A stretch of 64,000 bases of DNA from CANKHA01 sp963731585 (GTDB taxonomy: Bacteria; Pseudomonadota; Alphaproteobacteria; Rhizobiales; Xanthobacteraceae), in the NCBI GenBank assembly GCA_963731585.1, contig CAVSWC010000003.1, positions 1,116,001-1,180,000 of the forward strand, given 5' to 3'. The translations under genes were made by a program, and so were the position numbers. Each line of letters begins with the position of its first letter. Position 1 is the first letter of the stretch. The notes beneath the pieces are model-generated. The model was not told where the DNA came from. It searched no databases and worked only from the letters and a program-made list of their open reading frames with translations. Shown piece by piece: positions 46,989 through 55,403 of this stretch.

Positions 46989-47064
46989 GTTTACTCCGAC
47001 GGGGCGAGCGGTAGCGCGAACTCGGGTGTACCCAGAGCAGGACGCGTTTTTGCTATAAGGGGCC

Positions 47065-47577
47065 ATGCGCATCATCGGATTGGCGGGCTGGAGCGGCTCC
47101 GGAAAGACCACCCTGCTCACCAAACTCATTCCCCGGCTTGTTGCCCGCGGGCTTGCGGTTTCCACCGTCAAACACGCGCACCATGCCTTCGATGTCGATC
47201 AGCCGGGCAAGGATTCCCATGCCCACCGCATGGCGGGCGCCAGCGAAGTGCTGGTCGGCTCGGGCGCCCGCTGGGCGCTGGTGCATGAGCTGCGCGGCGC
47301 GGTTGAGCCGACGCTGCGTGAGCTGCTCGCCAAGCTGGCTCCGGTCGATCTGGTGATCGTGGAAGGCTACAAGCGCGAAGCGCACCCCAAGCTCGAGGTG
47401 CATCGCGCCGCCGTCCGCAAGCCGCTGCTGCATCCGGACGATCCGCATATCGTCGCGATCGCCTCCGACCAGCCGGTACCGGCGGGGGTGCCGGTCGTCG
47501 CCCTCGATGATGTGGAGGCGATCGCGGATATCGTCCTGCGGCATGCCGCCCCGATCGGCGCAACGGGAAGCCGCTGA
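47065..47577 (+). CDS. mobB: Molybdopterin-guanine dinucleotide biosynthesis protein B
   Basis: 170 aa, intact. Walker A GLAGWSGSGKTTLLTKLIPR, the family-specific VSTVKHAHHAFDVDQPGKDS, HAHRMAGASEVLVGSGARWA and VDLVIVEGYKREAHPKLEVH. P-loop GTP-binding adaptor that helps MobA form MGD. Its stop TGA shares one base with the moeA start. Confidence 0.96.
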   Translation: MRIIGLAGWSGSGKTTLLTKLIPRLVARGLAVSTVKHAHHAFDVDQPGKDSHAHRMAGASEVLVGSGARWALVHELRGAVEPTLRELLAKLAPVDLVIVEGYKREAHPKLEVHRAAVRKPLLHPDDPHIVAIASDQPVPAGVPVVALDDVEAIADIVLRHAAPIGATGSR

Positions 47578-48843
47578 TGGCGCAGCTCACCGACGATTGC
47601 TTCGCATTTTCCGGGCCACTGCTTCCGCTCGATGAAATGGAGCGCCTGATCCAGCAGCGCGTGCAGCCGATCGCGGGCAAGGAAACCGTCGCGCTGCGCG
47701 AAGCTGCCGGGCGGGTGCTCACCCGCGATGTGATTGCCCCGCTCGATCTACCGCCTTTCGATAATTCCGCGGTCGATGGCTATGCCGTGCGCCACCGCGA
47801 CCTGAAGCCCGATGCGGCAACCAGCCTCAAACTCGCCGGACGCGTGATGGCCGGGCATCGGCCGCCGCGAGAAGTCGGGCGCCGGGCAGGCGGTTCGGAT
47901 CTTCACCGGCGCCGCCATGCCGGCGGGTGCCGATACGGTCTTCATGCAAGAGGACGTAAAGACCGAAGGCGACACCGTGATCGTGCCGCCTGGCCTCAAG
48001 CCTGGCGCCAATCGCCGCTTCGCCGGAGAAGACGTGAAGGCAGGCTCGCTGGCGCTGCCAGCCGGCCGCGTGCTGTCGGCCGCGGACATCGCGCTGGCCG
48101 CCGCCCTCGGGATTACCTCGCTCGAGGTGCGGCCACGGCTGCGCGTCGCGCTATTCTCCACCGGCGACGAGATCGTCGAGCCCGGCGCGGCGCGTCCGCC
48201 CTCCGCGCTGTTCGATGCCAATCGCGCGCTGCTTAATGGCCTGCTGCTGCGGCTGGGTACGGAAGTCAGCGACCTCGGCATCGTTGCGGATAATCCCGAA
48301 GCGCTGCGGCGCGCCATTGGCGACGCCGCCAAGACGCATGATCTGGTGCTCACTTCGGGCGGCGTCTCGACCGGCGAAGCCGATCATGTGCGCGCTGCGG
48401 TCGAGAGCATCGGCCGGCTGGTGTTTTGGCGGGTCGCGATCAAGCCGGGCCGCCCGGTTGCCATGGGCGTGGTTGAGGGTGCGGCCTTCGCCGGCCTGCC
48501 GGGCAACCCGGTGGCGGCCTTCGTCACTTTCGTGCGGGTGGTGCGGCCATTGCTGTTGCGGCTGGGCGGCGCGTCGCCGCAGACGCTGGTGCCGCTGCCG
48601 GTGAAGGCCGCCTTTTCCTACAAAAAGAAAGCGGGCCGCCGGGAATATGTCCGCGTCGCCTTGCGCCGCGCAGCCGACGGCGGCGTCGAGGCGGTGAAGC
48701 ACCCGCAGGAAGGCGCGGGCGTGATCACGTCACTGACCGAAACCGACGGGCTCGTGGAGCTTGCCGATGACACGACGAAGATCGAGCCCGGCGCTGATCG
48801 TCGGGTTCTTGTCCTACGCTTCGCTGGTGAACTGACGGCGTAG
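47577..48843 (+). CDS. moeA: Molybdopterin molybdenumtransferase MoeA (one-base frame break)
   Basis: About 421 aa, the canonical MoeA of the window. LREAAGRVLTRDVIAPLDLP, PPFDNSAVDGYAVRHRDL, then after a slip near 47875 the next frame gives AGQAVRIFTGAAMPAGADTV, ALFSTGDEIVEPG, LTSGGVSTGEADHVRAAVES and GLPGNPVAAFVTFVRVVRPL. All catalytic loops are standard. Span 3n+1. Inserts Mo (or W) into adenylated molybdopterin. Coupled to mobB. Confidence 0.94.
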
Positions 48844-48847
48844 ATCG

Positions 48848-49150
48848 TCAGTGCTCGCAGAGATACTCAGCCGTCGGCGAATCGGTGAAGTCGGCAACGA
48901 TCAGTGCCCAGGCGCTCGGGACCTCGCAGCCTTCTTCCGCGACGCTGTCGGAGGTCGGCATCGCCATGGCCACGGTCTGCGGCCCCTTCTTCGGCTTGGA
49001 GAAGACCTGACGGAAGCTCCAGGCGGGATGGATGCGCGCGCCTTCAGTCGTGTAGCGCGTACCTGACGGCTTTTGCACCGCGTTCAGCGAGAGCGCCGCG
49101 ACGATCGCGAGAACGACAACCGCAACGCAGGAAATCAGAAAAACGCGCAT
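48848..49150 (-). CDS. Small exported hypothetical protein, 100 aa
   Basis: ATG 49150, MRVFLISCVAVVVLAIVAAL, a signal peptide or anchor, then SGTRYTTEGARIHPAWSFRQ, KKGPQTVAMAMPTSDSVAEE and ALIVADFTDSPTAEYLCEH. Two Cys in the mature part (EEGCE, YLCEH) could form a disulfide. GGAGGAAGACA precedes the ATG. Not recognised. It converges with moeA (5 bp apart). Confidence 0.6.
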   Translation of the reverse strand: MRVFLISCVAVVVLAIVAALSLNAVQKPSGTRYTTEGARIHPAWSFRQVFSKPKKGPQTVAMAMPTSDSVAEEGCEVPSAWALIVADFTDSPTAEYLCEH

Positions 49151-49234
49151 TGTCTTCCTCCCCAGGAATCCGATCTTTATTGCGGGCATTATGGGCCGGG
49201 GTCGGAAGAGATCAAGTGAGTAGATAGTCGCGGG

Positions 49235-49882
49235 CTATGCTTCCGCATGCTGCGCCGCAATCTCCTCGGCCCGCGCCGCGTCCTCGGGGGTGTTGACGTT
49301 GAAGAAGGGGTCGACCGGGGCGTCCGGCCATTCGGCCAGGGCCACCCCATGACGGCTCGGTCCAGATCTCGATTTTCCGCAAATCCTCCTCGACCAAGGC
49401 GTGGCGCAGGTCGTCGCGCAAAGCGACCGGCCATAGCCCGGCCACCGGATGCCGCCAGTCGCCGGATTTGGCGCAGGCCAGCGGCGTGCCCGGCCTCGGT
49501 CCGCGCCGCATGCAGCCGGGCGATCAGGTCGCGCGGCAGGAAAGGGCAGTCCCCCGGCACGCTGCCGATCCAGGCCATGTCCGGCGCATGCGCGGCAGCC
49601 CAATCCAGCCCGGCCAGGATACCGGCCAGCGGGCCGGCAAAGCCGGGCACGTCGTCAGCCACGACCGGCAGCCCGGTGGAGGCGAAGCGCCGCGGGTCGC
49701 CGTTGGCGTTGAGAATGATCCCGCTGCATTGCGGACGCAGGCGCTCCAGCACACGGTCCAGAATGGTGACGCCGCCGATGCGCAGCAGCGCCTTGTCGCC
49801 CCCGCCCATGCGCCGCGCCAGCCCTCCGGCCAGCACCAGCCCAAGCGTGGGAGTCGTCTTCGCGTTGCGCCACGCTAATCAT
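49235..49882 (-). CDS. mobA: Molybdenum cofactor guanylyltransferase MobA (three frame breaks)
   Basis: About 215 aa after repair. Nucleotide-binding start TLGLVLAGGLARRMGGGDKA, then TILDRVLERLRPQCSGIILN, GLPVVADDVPGFAGPLAGIL and GSVPGDCPFLPRDLIARLHA. It then moves through two further frames: CAKSGDWRHPVAGLWPVALR, and FNVNTPEDAARAEEI, AAQHAEA at the end (stop 49235-49237). Shifts near 49845, 49490 and 49360. The inferred ATG at 49882 overlaps the fdhD stop. Adds GMP to molybdopterin to give (bis-)MGD, needed by FdhG. Confidence 0.88.
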
Positions 49883-50760
49883 CGTGCACCGCCGCCTTGC
49901 GGCGGGTTTTCGCGCTCTCCTCCTCGACATAGGCGAGGTCCTGGTCGAACACGATGCGGGATTCGCCCGCCAGCGCGACGAAGCGTTTGCCGCGCGCCCG
50001 CCCGATCAAAGTGAGGTTGGATTTGCGCGCCAGCTCGACGCCCCAGGCGGTGAAGCCGGAGCGCGAGATCAGGATCGGAATGCCCATGCGGAGCGTCTTG
50101 ATCACCATCTCGGAGGTGAGCCGGCCGGTGGTGTAGAAGATCTTGTCGTCCGGCCGTACCTTATGCTGGAACATCCAGCCGGCGATCTTGTCGACCGCGT
50201 TATGCCGGCCGACGTCTTCCATATAGACCAGCGGCTGATCGCGCTCGGCCAGCACGCAGCCGTGGATCGCGCCCGCCTCGAGATAGAGTGAAGGCGTGGT
50301 GTTGATCTTGTTGGTCAGCGCGTAGAGCCAGGAAGTGCGCAGTTCCGTCTTCCGGCAGATTGACGTTCTCCAGCGCTTCCATCAGATCGCCGAACACCGT
50401 GCCTTGCGCGCAGCCGGAGGTCTGCACTTTCTTCTTCAGCTTCTTTTCGTAATTCGTCTTGCGCTTGGTGCGCACCACGACAATGGCAAGTTCTTCGTCA
50501 TGATCGACGCTGGTGATGACGTCATCCGGCAACAGCATGTGCTGGTTGAGCAGATAACCGATGGCCAGATATTCGGGATAGTCGCCGATCGTCATCGCCG
50601 TGACGATTTCCTGCGAATTGAGAAAAATTGTCAGCGCGCGCTCCACCGTCACCGCGGTTTCGATCGTCGCGCCGGTCTGATCGACGCCTTTCACGCGCTC
50701 GGTCAGCCGCGGATCCTGCGGATTGGGACGAACGAGATAGCCATCGTTTGCACTCTTCAT
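49875..50760 (-). CDS. fdhD: Formate dehydrogenase accessory sulfurtransferase FdhD (one-base frame break)
   Basis: About 294 aa. ATG 50760, MKSANDGYLVRPNPQDPRLT; ETAVTVERALTIFLNSQEIV; MTIGDYPEYLAIGYLLNQHM; catalytic loop TSGCAQGTVFGD with one Cys, where E. coli has a CxxC pair; after a slip near 50345, RTSWLYALTNKINTTPSLYL, VYMEDVGRHNAVDKIAGWMF, YTTGRLTSEMVIKTLRMGIP and ILISRSGFTAWGVELARKSN. Span 3n+1. Passes sulfur (from a desulfurase, possibly through TusA) to bis-MGD of FdhG. Followed by mobA. Confidence 0.95.
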
Positions 50761-50894
50761 AAACGGCACTCTAGCAGAAAAGCCGCCGCTCCGGGGCAGG
50801 CGATTAACCGGGTGTGTTTCGCAAATCAAAATGCGGGCGCAGGAGGCCGAGGCCATGGCCGCAACTGCTCGCCCAGCGATCATCCGGCTCAGCG

Positions 50895-51913
50895 CTAGTC
50901 GGCCGCTTTTCCCAAGCTGCGCCGCATGCCCAGCGCTACGATCCGGTTCAGCAGGTCGCGATAATTGATCTTGTCATGGGCTGCGGCATGGGCGAATTCC
51001 TCGCTTTTTGCGATTTCCGGATTGGGGTTGGCTTCCAGGAAATACGGGACGTTCTCGGCCGAGAGCCGGAAGTCGATGCGCGCATAACCGTCGAGCCCCA
51101 GCGTCTTGTAGATGCGCTTCGCCATCTTGCCGATCCGCGCGTGCAGTTCCGGGGGCAAGTCCTTCGCCGGACCATGTTCGACCTTGTGCCGCTGTTGATA
51201 ATCGCGGTCATGCTTGACCTTTTGGGTGGCAATCGGCGCGGCGCTGCCGAAGTCGATCTCCCAAACCGGCAGCACGCGCAGCCGTTCGTTGCCGAGGATG
51301 CCGACATAGATTTCACGGCCGGCGATGTATTGCTCTACCAAGGCCGCCGTCGCCATCCGGTCGTGAATGAAAGCCACGCGCTCGGCGAGTTTTTCCTCAC
51401 TGTCGACCACCGAGGCCCGCGCGATGCCTTCCGAGGCATCCTCGCTCAAGCTTTTGACGATCAACGGAAAGGCCAGCCGTTTCGGCCGGTGAATTTTCCG
51501 CCGCATGGGGAATACCGCAAAGGCCGGCACCGGAACGCGGTGATAATGCACGAAGCTTTTTCGACAGGTCCTTGCCGCGCGCCAGCATCAGGCCGCGCGG
51601 GTTGCAGCCGGTGTAAGGAATGCGCAGCAGCTCGAGATAGCTCGCGACATTCTGGTCGTAGGCCGTCTCGCCGTGGAATTCTTCCAGCAAGTTGAAAACG
51701 ACATCCGGCTTCCAAGCTTCGATCTCGTCCCTGATTGGCTTGAGTTCATGCTGCACGCCAAGCGGGCGCACGTCATGGCCCGGCTTTGCGCAGCGTGCTG
51801 ACCACGTCGTATTCGGTTTTCCAGACGTTGATTTGCTGCTCGCTGAAACCTTTCAGGGTTTCCGGCGGCATCAGGTCCGGATGCAAAAGCACCAGGATGC
51901 GCGATGACTTCAT
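50895..51913 (-). CDS. ATP-grasp ligase, D-Ala-D-Ala ligase-like (two frame breaks)
   Basis: About 338 aa. MKSSRILVLLHPDLMPPETL; after a slip near 51780, VRPLGVQHELKPIRDEIEAW, FNLLEEFHGETAYDQNVASY, RIPYTGCNPRGLMLARGKDL; after a slip near 51555, KRLAFPLIVKSLSEDASEGI, VEQYIAGREIYVGILGNERL, GLDGYARIDFRLSAENVPYF and the metal-binding LEANPNPEIA. The order is that of D-alanine ligases, but length and context suggest another peptide-like product. Its ATG overlaps the stop of the metallopeptidase gene (ATGA). Substrate unknown. Confidence 0.85.
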
Positions 51914-52934
51914 AAGGCGTAGGACCGCCGTGAAGGACTGTAAAGGGAATGGACTGTCCTGGCCGTCAGCAGCACCGTCAAGTCCCTCGTCAGTTGCCGT
52001 TCGGAGCCTACCGCCCGCAACTTCAACGCGCGACACCGCCCGATAATCTCGTCGAGCACGTCATCCAGGGTGAGCTGGTACTCGCCGGTAGACTTGGCAA
52101 CTCTGCGCCGGATCTTCGCGCGATTCTTTTCCAGGAAGCGGGAAGCCGCGAGCGACCCCTTATGTTTCGGATCACTGGAGAAGATGCGGCGCAGATCCCG
52201 ATCATAACCTTTCGGAGAATCACCGTGATAGTGAGCCTGCTTCTTCTGGTAATGTTGGGCAAGGGTAGCGGTCAGGCGGCCGAATCGGGTCGACCTCCAG
52301 CCGCCGGTTCAGCACCGGCTTCTGCCTGCCGATCTCCGCCATCAGCTCGTCGACATATTCCAGCTTCTTCAGCGCCGGCCAGTCGGCATAGCGCTTGCGC
52401 CAGTTCGATCGCGGCGTGAGCCAGACCGCGAAAGTCTCGGCGAAATCCTCGTCCGGATGGCTTTGCGCGTACCACGAGCCGAAGATGCCGGACGAAACGC
52501 CGGCTGCGCGGGTTGGGCCGATAATGCTTGGGATAGGGCGTGGAGGAAGGCCCAAACAGTTGCTGCCAGCGGCGCTGGCGCTGCAGCTGATAGGCATGCT
52601 GCATGACATGGCCGGCCTCATGGCGAAGGATGCGCATGCATTGCGCCACGCTGCCGCCCTCGACGTCGATGATCTTCTTGCGCTCCAGGCGCATCAGCCG
52701 CCGATGCGTCAGGTAAAAAGGGATGGCGATTCCGGGCGTATTGTCGGGGCTGAACCACTCGTCCGAGATCCAGGCATGCGGCCTGATGCGGACGCCTTTT
52801 TTCCGCAATTCGCGGTACAGGGCGTTCAGGCAATCTTCCAGCCAGGTGCCTTTGATGCCGACCCCTAGGTCCTTGAGGCGGAGCTCGAGAAGTTGTGGCT
52901 CCGCAAGGGAAGCCCAAGCAAATCTACGCGGCAT
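51910..52934 (-). CDS. Putative zinc metallopeptidase (Peptidase_Mx type), two frame breaks
   Basis: About 341 aa. MPRRFAWASLAEPQLLELRL, GVGIKGTWLEDCLNALYREL, WISDEWFSPDNTPGIAIPFY, and the zinc site LRHEAGHVMQHAYQLQRQ (HExxH). In the next frame SHPDEDFAETFAVWLTPRSN supplies the third ligand region. Another slip near 52285 leads to LTATLAQHYQKKQAHYHGDS and a basic C-terminal part, ending at TGA 51910-51912 inside the next ATG. Both shifts are extra bases (3n+2 overall). No signal peptide, so probably cytosolic. The partner ATP-grasp enzyme is translated with it. Confidence 0.83.
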
Positions 52935-53005
52935 TACGCTTTCAGACCCACAAGCAAAGACCGAGACTGACCGTCATCTTGCACAGGCCACGGGGGCTGT
53001 CGACG

Positions 53006-53026
53006 GGCTTTGTAGCCCGCAAAGCC
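53006..53026. terminator. Weak hairpin after tupA
   Basis: GGCTTTG (53006-53012) and CAAAGCC (53020-53026), loop TAGCCCG. No T-run. Possibly the end of the tup transcript. Confidence 0.3.
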
Positions 53027-53042
53027 TGGGGCCAAGGCGTCC

Positions 53043-53873
53043 CTACGCGCCCGGATCACCCGCATTGGGATAGAACAGTTGCTGGCCGTCGATCTTGTAA
53101 TTCTCGATGGCCTTCTGGCCTTCCGCCGAGATGAGCCAGTCGATGAACTGCTGGCCGAGATCCTTCTTCACGCTGGCATGCTTGGCCGGGTTCACCAGGA
53201 TCACGCCATACTGGTTGAACAGCCGCTTGTCGCCTTCCACCGCAATGACGAGGTCGGCCTTGTTCTTGAAGGAGATCCAGGTGCCGCGGTCCGCGAGCAC
53301 ATAGGCGTTGGAGGCCGAGGCGGTGTTGAGCGCCGCGCCCATGCCCTGGCCGATCTCCTTGTACCAGGGGCCCTTGTCGGCGCCGGCGACGTCGATATTC
53401 GCGATCTTCCAGAGCGCGAGCTCGGCGGCATGGGTGCCGGATTTGTCGCCGCGCGAGATGAACGGAGCCGCCTTGGCCTTGATCGTGGCGAGCGCGGCGA
53501 CGATGTCCTTGCCGCCCTTGATGCCGGCGGGATCGCCTTTCGGCCCGATCAGGACGAAGTCGTTATACATCACCGGATTGCGCTTCACGCCGAAGCCTTC
53601 GGCGATGAACTTCTCCTCCTGCGCCTTGGCATGCACGAACACCACGTCGGCGTCGCCGCGGCGGGCGGTGTCGAGCGCCTGGCCGGTGCCTTGCGAGACC
53701 ACTTTGACGTCGATACCGGTCTTGGCCTTGAACAACGGAAGGATATGGCCGAACAGGCCGGAATCCTGCGTGGACGTGGTGGAGGAAACGACGATCGATT
53801 TATCCTGCGCGGCGGCTGGAAAACTGAATGCTGCAAGCCAGGCGATGGTCAGGATGAGTCTGCGCGTGAGCAT
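53043..53873 (-). CDS. tupA: Tungstate-binding protein TupA
   Basis: 276 aa. Signal peptide RRLILTIAWLAAFSFPAAAQ. The hallmark oxyanion loop is IVVSSTTSTQDSGLFGHILP (TTSTxDSGL), typical of TupA and unlike ModA. Further: KVVSQGTGQALDTARRGDAD, VLIGPKGDPAGIKGGKDIVA, FISRGDKSGTHAAELALW and VLADRGTWISFK. Binds tungstate (with much weaker molybdate binding in studied cases) in the periplasm. Last gene of tupBCA. Confidence 0.95.
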   Translation of the reverse strand: MLTRRLILTIAWLAAFSFPAAAQDKSIVVSSTTSTQDSGLFGHILPLFKAKTGIDVKVVSQGTGQALDTARRGDADVVFVHAKAQEEKFIAEGFGVKRNPVMYNDFVLIGPKGDPAGIKGGKDIVAALATIKAKAAPFISRGDKSGTHAAELALWKIANIDVAGADKGPWYKEIGQGMGAALNTASASNAYVLADRGTWISFKNKADLVIAVEGDKRLFNQYGVILVNPAKHASVKKDLGQQFIDWLISAEGQKAIENYKIDGQQLFYPNAGDPGA

Positions 53874-53895
53874 GAGATAAATCCTTTCTGCTTGA

Positions 53896-54627
53896 TCAGA
53901 TCAGCAATTCGCCTTCGATGAATTTCCGGGCTTCCGTCGTCTTGGGGGCGGTGAAAAAGTCATTCGCATTGGCCGTTTCAACGACGCGGCCGCGATGCAG
54001 AAGGATGACCTCACCGGCCAGCCGCCGCGCTTCGCCGAGGTCGTGGGTCGCCATGATTACCGTGATGCCGCGCTCTGCGACGTCGCGGATCACGTCCTCG
54101 ACCGCCTTGGTGGCGGCCGGGTCGAGGCTGGCAGTCGGCTCGTCGAGCAGCAGCACCGCCGGGTCCTTGGCCAGCGCGCGGGCGAGCGCAAGGCGCTGCT
54201 GTTCGCCGCCCGACAGCCGCTTGGCCGGTGCACCGGCAAGTTCGGATAGTCCCACGAGCGCGAGCAGGTCCGCACATCGTGCGGCGCGTTCCGCGCGCGC
54301 GACCCCGGCGGCGGCGAGCGCGTAACGGATATTCCCGGCGGCGCTGCGCCGGAGCATCGCCGGCCGTTGAAACACGATCGCGCAACGCGCCGGGCCGGCG
54401 CCTTCGCGGCCGCCCCTGGTGACGCTTCCGCGCGAGGGCTCGATCAAGCCCATCAGCAGGCGCAGCAGCGTCGTCTTGCCGGCGCCGTTCGGCCCGATCA
54501 GAACCGTTGGCGCGCCGCCCGCTATGGTGAGCGACACATCCGCGAGAATCGGGCTGCCGCGTGCGGTGAAGCTCACCTTATCGAGCGTGATCGGCAGTTC
54601 GCTGGTTGGTGCGCGCATGGCGGTCAT
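53896..54627 (-). CDS. tupC: Tungstate importer ATPase TupC
   Basis: 243 aa, intact. Walker A LIGPNGAGKTTLLRLLMGLI, Q-loop IVFQRPAMLRRSAAGNIRYA, ABC signature RLSGGEQQRLALARALAKDP, Walker B AVLLLDEPTASLDPAATKAV, H-loop IMATHDLGEARRLAGEV. No C-terminal TOBE domain, as in other TupC. 22 bp before tupA, and overlapping tupB by four bases. Confidence 0.94.
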   Translation of the reverse strand: MTAMRAPTSELPITLDKVSFTARGSPILADVSLTIAGGAPTVLIGPNGAGKTTLLRLLMGLIEPSRGSVTRGGREGAGPARCAIVFQRPAMLRRSAAGNIRYALAAAGVARAERAARCADLLALVGLSELAGAPAKRLSGGEQQRLALARALAKDPAVLLLDEPTASLDPAATKAVEDVIRDVAERGITVIMATHDLGEARRLAGEVILLHRGRVVETANANDFFTAPKTTEARKFIEGELLI

Positions 54628-55316
54628 CCGGCAAAGGTTTCGCCGGCGCGGCGCACCGCCCAGGCGAGCGCGTTGACCAGAACGACGATGGCGATCAGCA
54701 CGAGGCCCAAGCCAATGGCGAGCGCGAGGTCGCCCCTGGAAGTTTCCAGCGCGATGGCGGTGGTCATGGTGCGGGTGAAGCCATCGATATTGCCGCCGAC
54801 GATCATGACGGCCCCCACTTCGGCGGCGGCGCGGCCAAAGCCCGCGAGCAGCGCCGTCACCAGCGCGAAGCGGCCGTCCCAGATCAAGGTGCCGACGCGG
54901 CCGAGCGGCCCGACATTCATCGCCGCGAGCTCGTCGTGATATTCCGCCGCCAGGTCTTCGATGGTCTGCCGCGTCAGCGCGGCGATCAGCGGCGTCACCA
55001 GCAAGGTCTGCGCGATGATCATGGCCTGCAGCGTGAACAGGAGACCCCAGGATCCGAGCGGGCCGGAGCGCGACAACAGCAGATATACGGCGAGACCGAC
55101 GACGACAGGCGGCAGTCCCATCAGGGCGTTAAGGGCGACGATCACGGCCTCCCGCCCGCGGAAACGCGTCAGCGCGACCAGCGCGCCGAACGGCACCCCG
55201 ATCAGCCCCGCCAGCGCCACGGCCGAGAGGCTGACAATCAGCGACAGCCGAACAATGCCCAGCAGGGCCGGATCGGCGGTCAAAACCAGCTGTAACGCCG
55301 ATGCATTCCCGTCCAT
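54624..55316 (-). CDS. tupB: Tungstate importer permease TupB
   Basis: 230 aa from ATG 55316; a TTG 27 bases upstream (LANWTYC) with GGAG before it is an alternative. Transmembrane segments: LLGIVRLSLIVSLSAVALAG, VIVALNALMGLPPVVVGLAV, AMIIAQTLLVTPLIAALTRQ, and the last LAIGLGLVLIAIVVLVNALA. The permease EAA-type loop AAMNVGPLGRVGTLIWDGRF lies before helix 4. First gene of tupBCA; the very long open frame to 55928 covers the neighbouring regulator and is not coding beyond this. Confidence 0.93.
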   Translation of the reverse strand: MDGNASALQLVLTADPALLGIVRLSLIVSLSAVALAGLIGVPFGALVALTRFRGREAVIVALNALMGLPPVVVGLAVYLLLSRSGPLGSWGLLFTLQAMIIAQTLLVTPLIAALTRQTIEDLAAEYHDELAAMNVGPLGRVGTLIWDGRFALVTALLAGFGRAAAEVGAVMIVGGNIDGFTRTMTTAIALETSRGDLALAIGLGLVLIAIVVLVNALAWAVRRAGETFAG

Positions 55317-55380
55317 GCAATAAGTCCAGTTAGCCAAATCTCTTGCATCTCCTTCGTAGATGTTCAAACTCCGTAACAGT

Positions 55381-55394
55381 TGCAGTAATCTGCA
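55381..55394. promoter_or_regulatory. Palindrome in the tup-regulator intergenic region
   Basis: TGCAGTAATCTGCA, perfect 5-bp arms around TAAT, ten bases before the regulator ATG and 65 before tupB. A candidate operator for the divergent HTH-PBP regulator. Confidence 0.45.
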
Positions 55395-55403
55395 GGCATA
55401 TGC

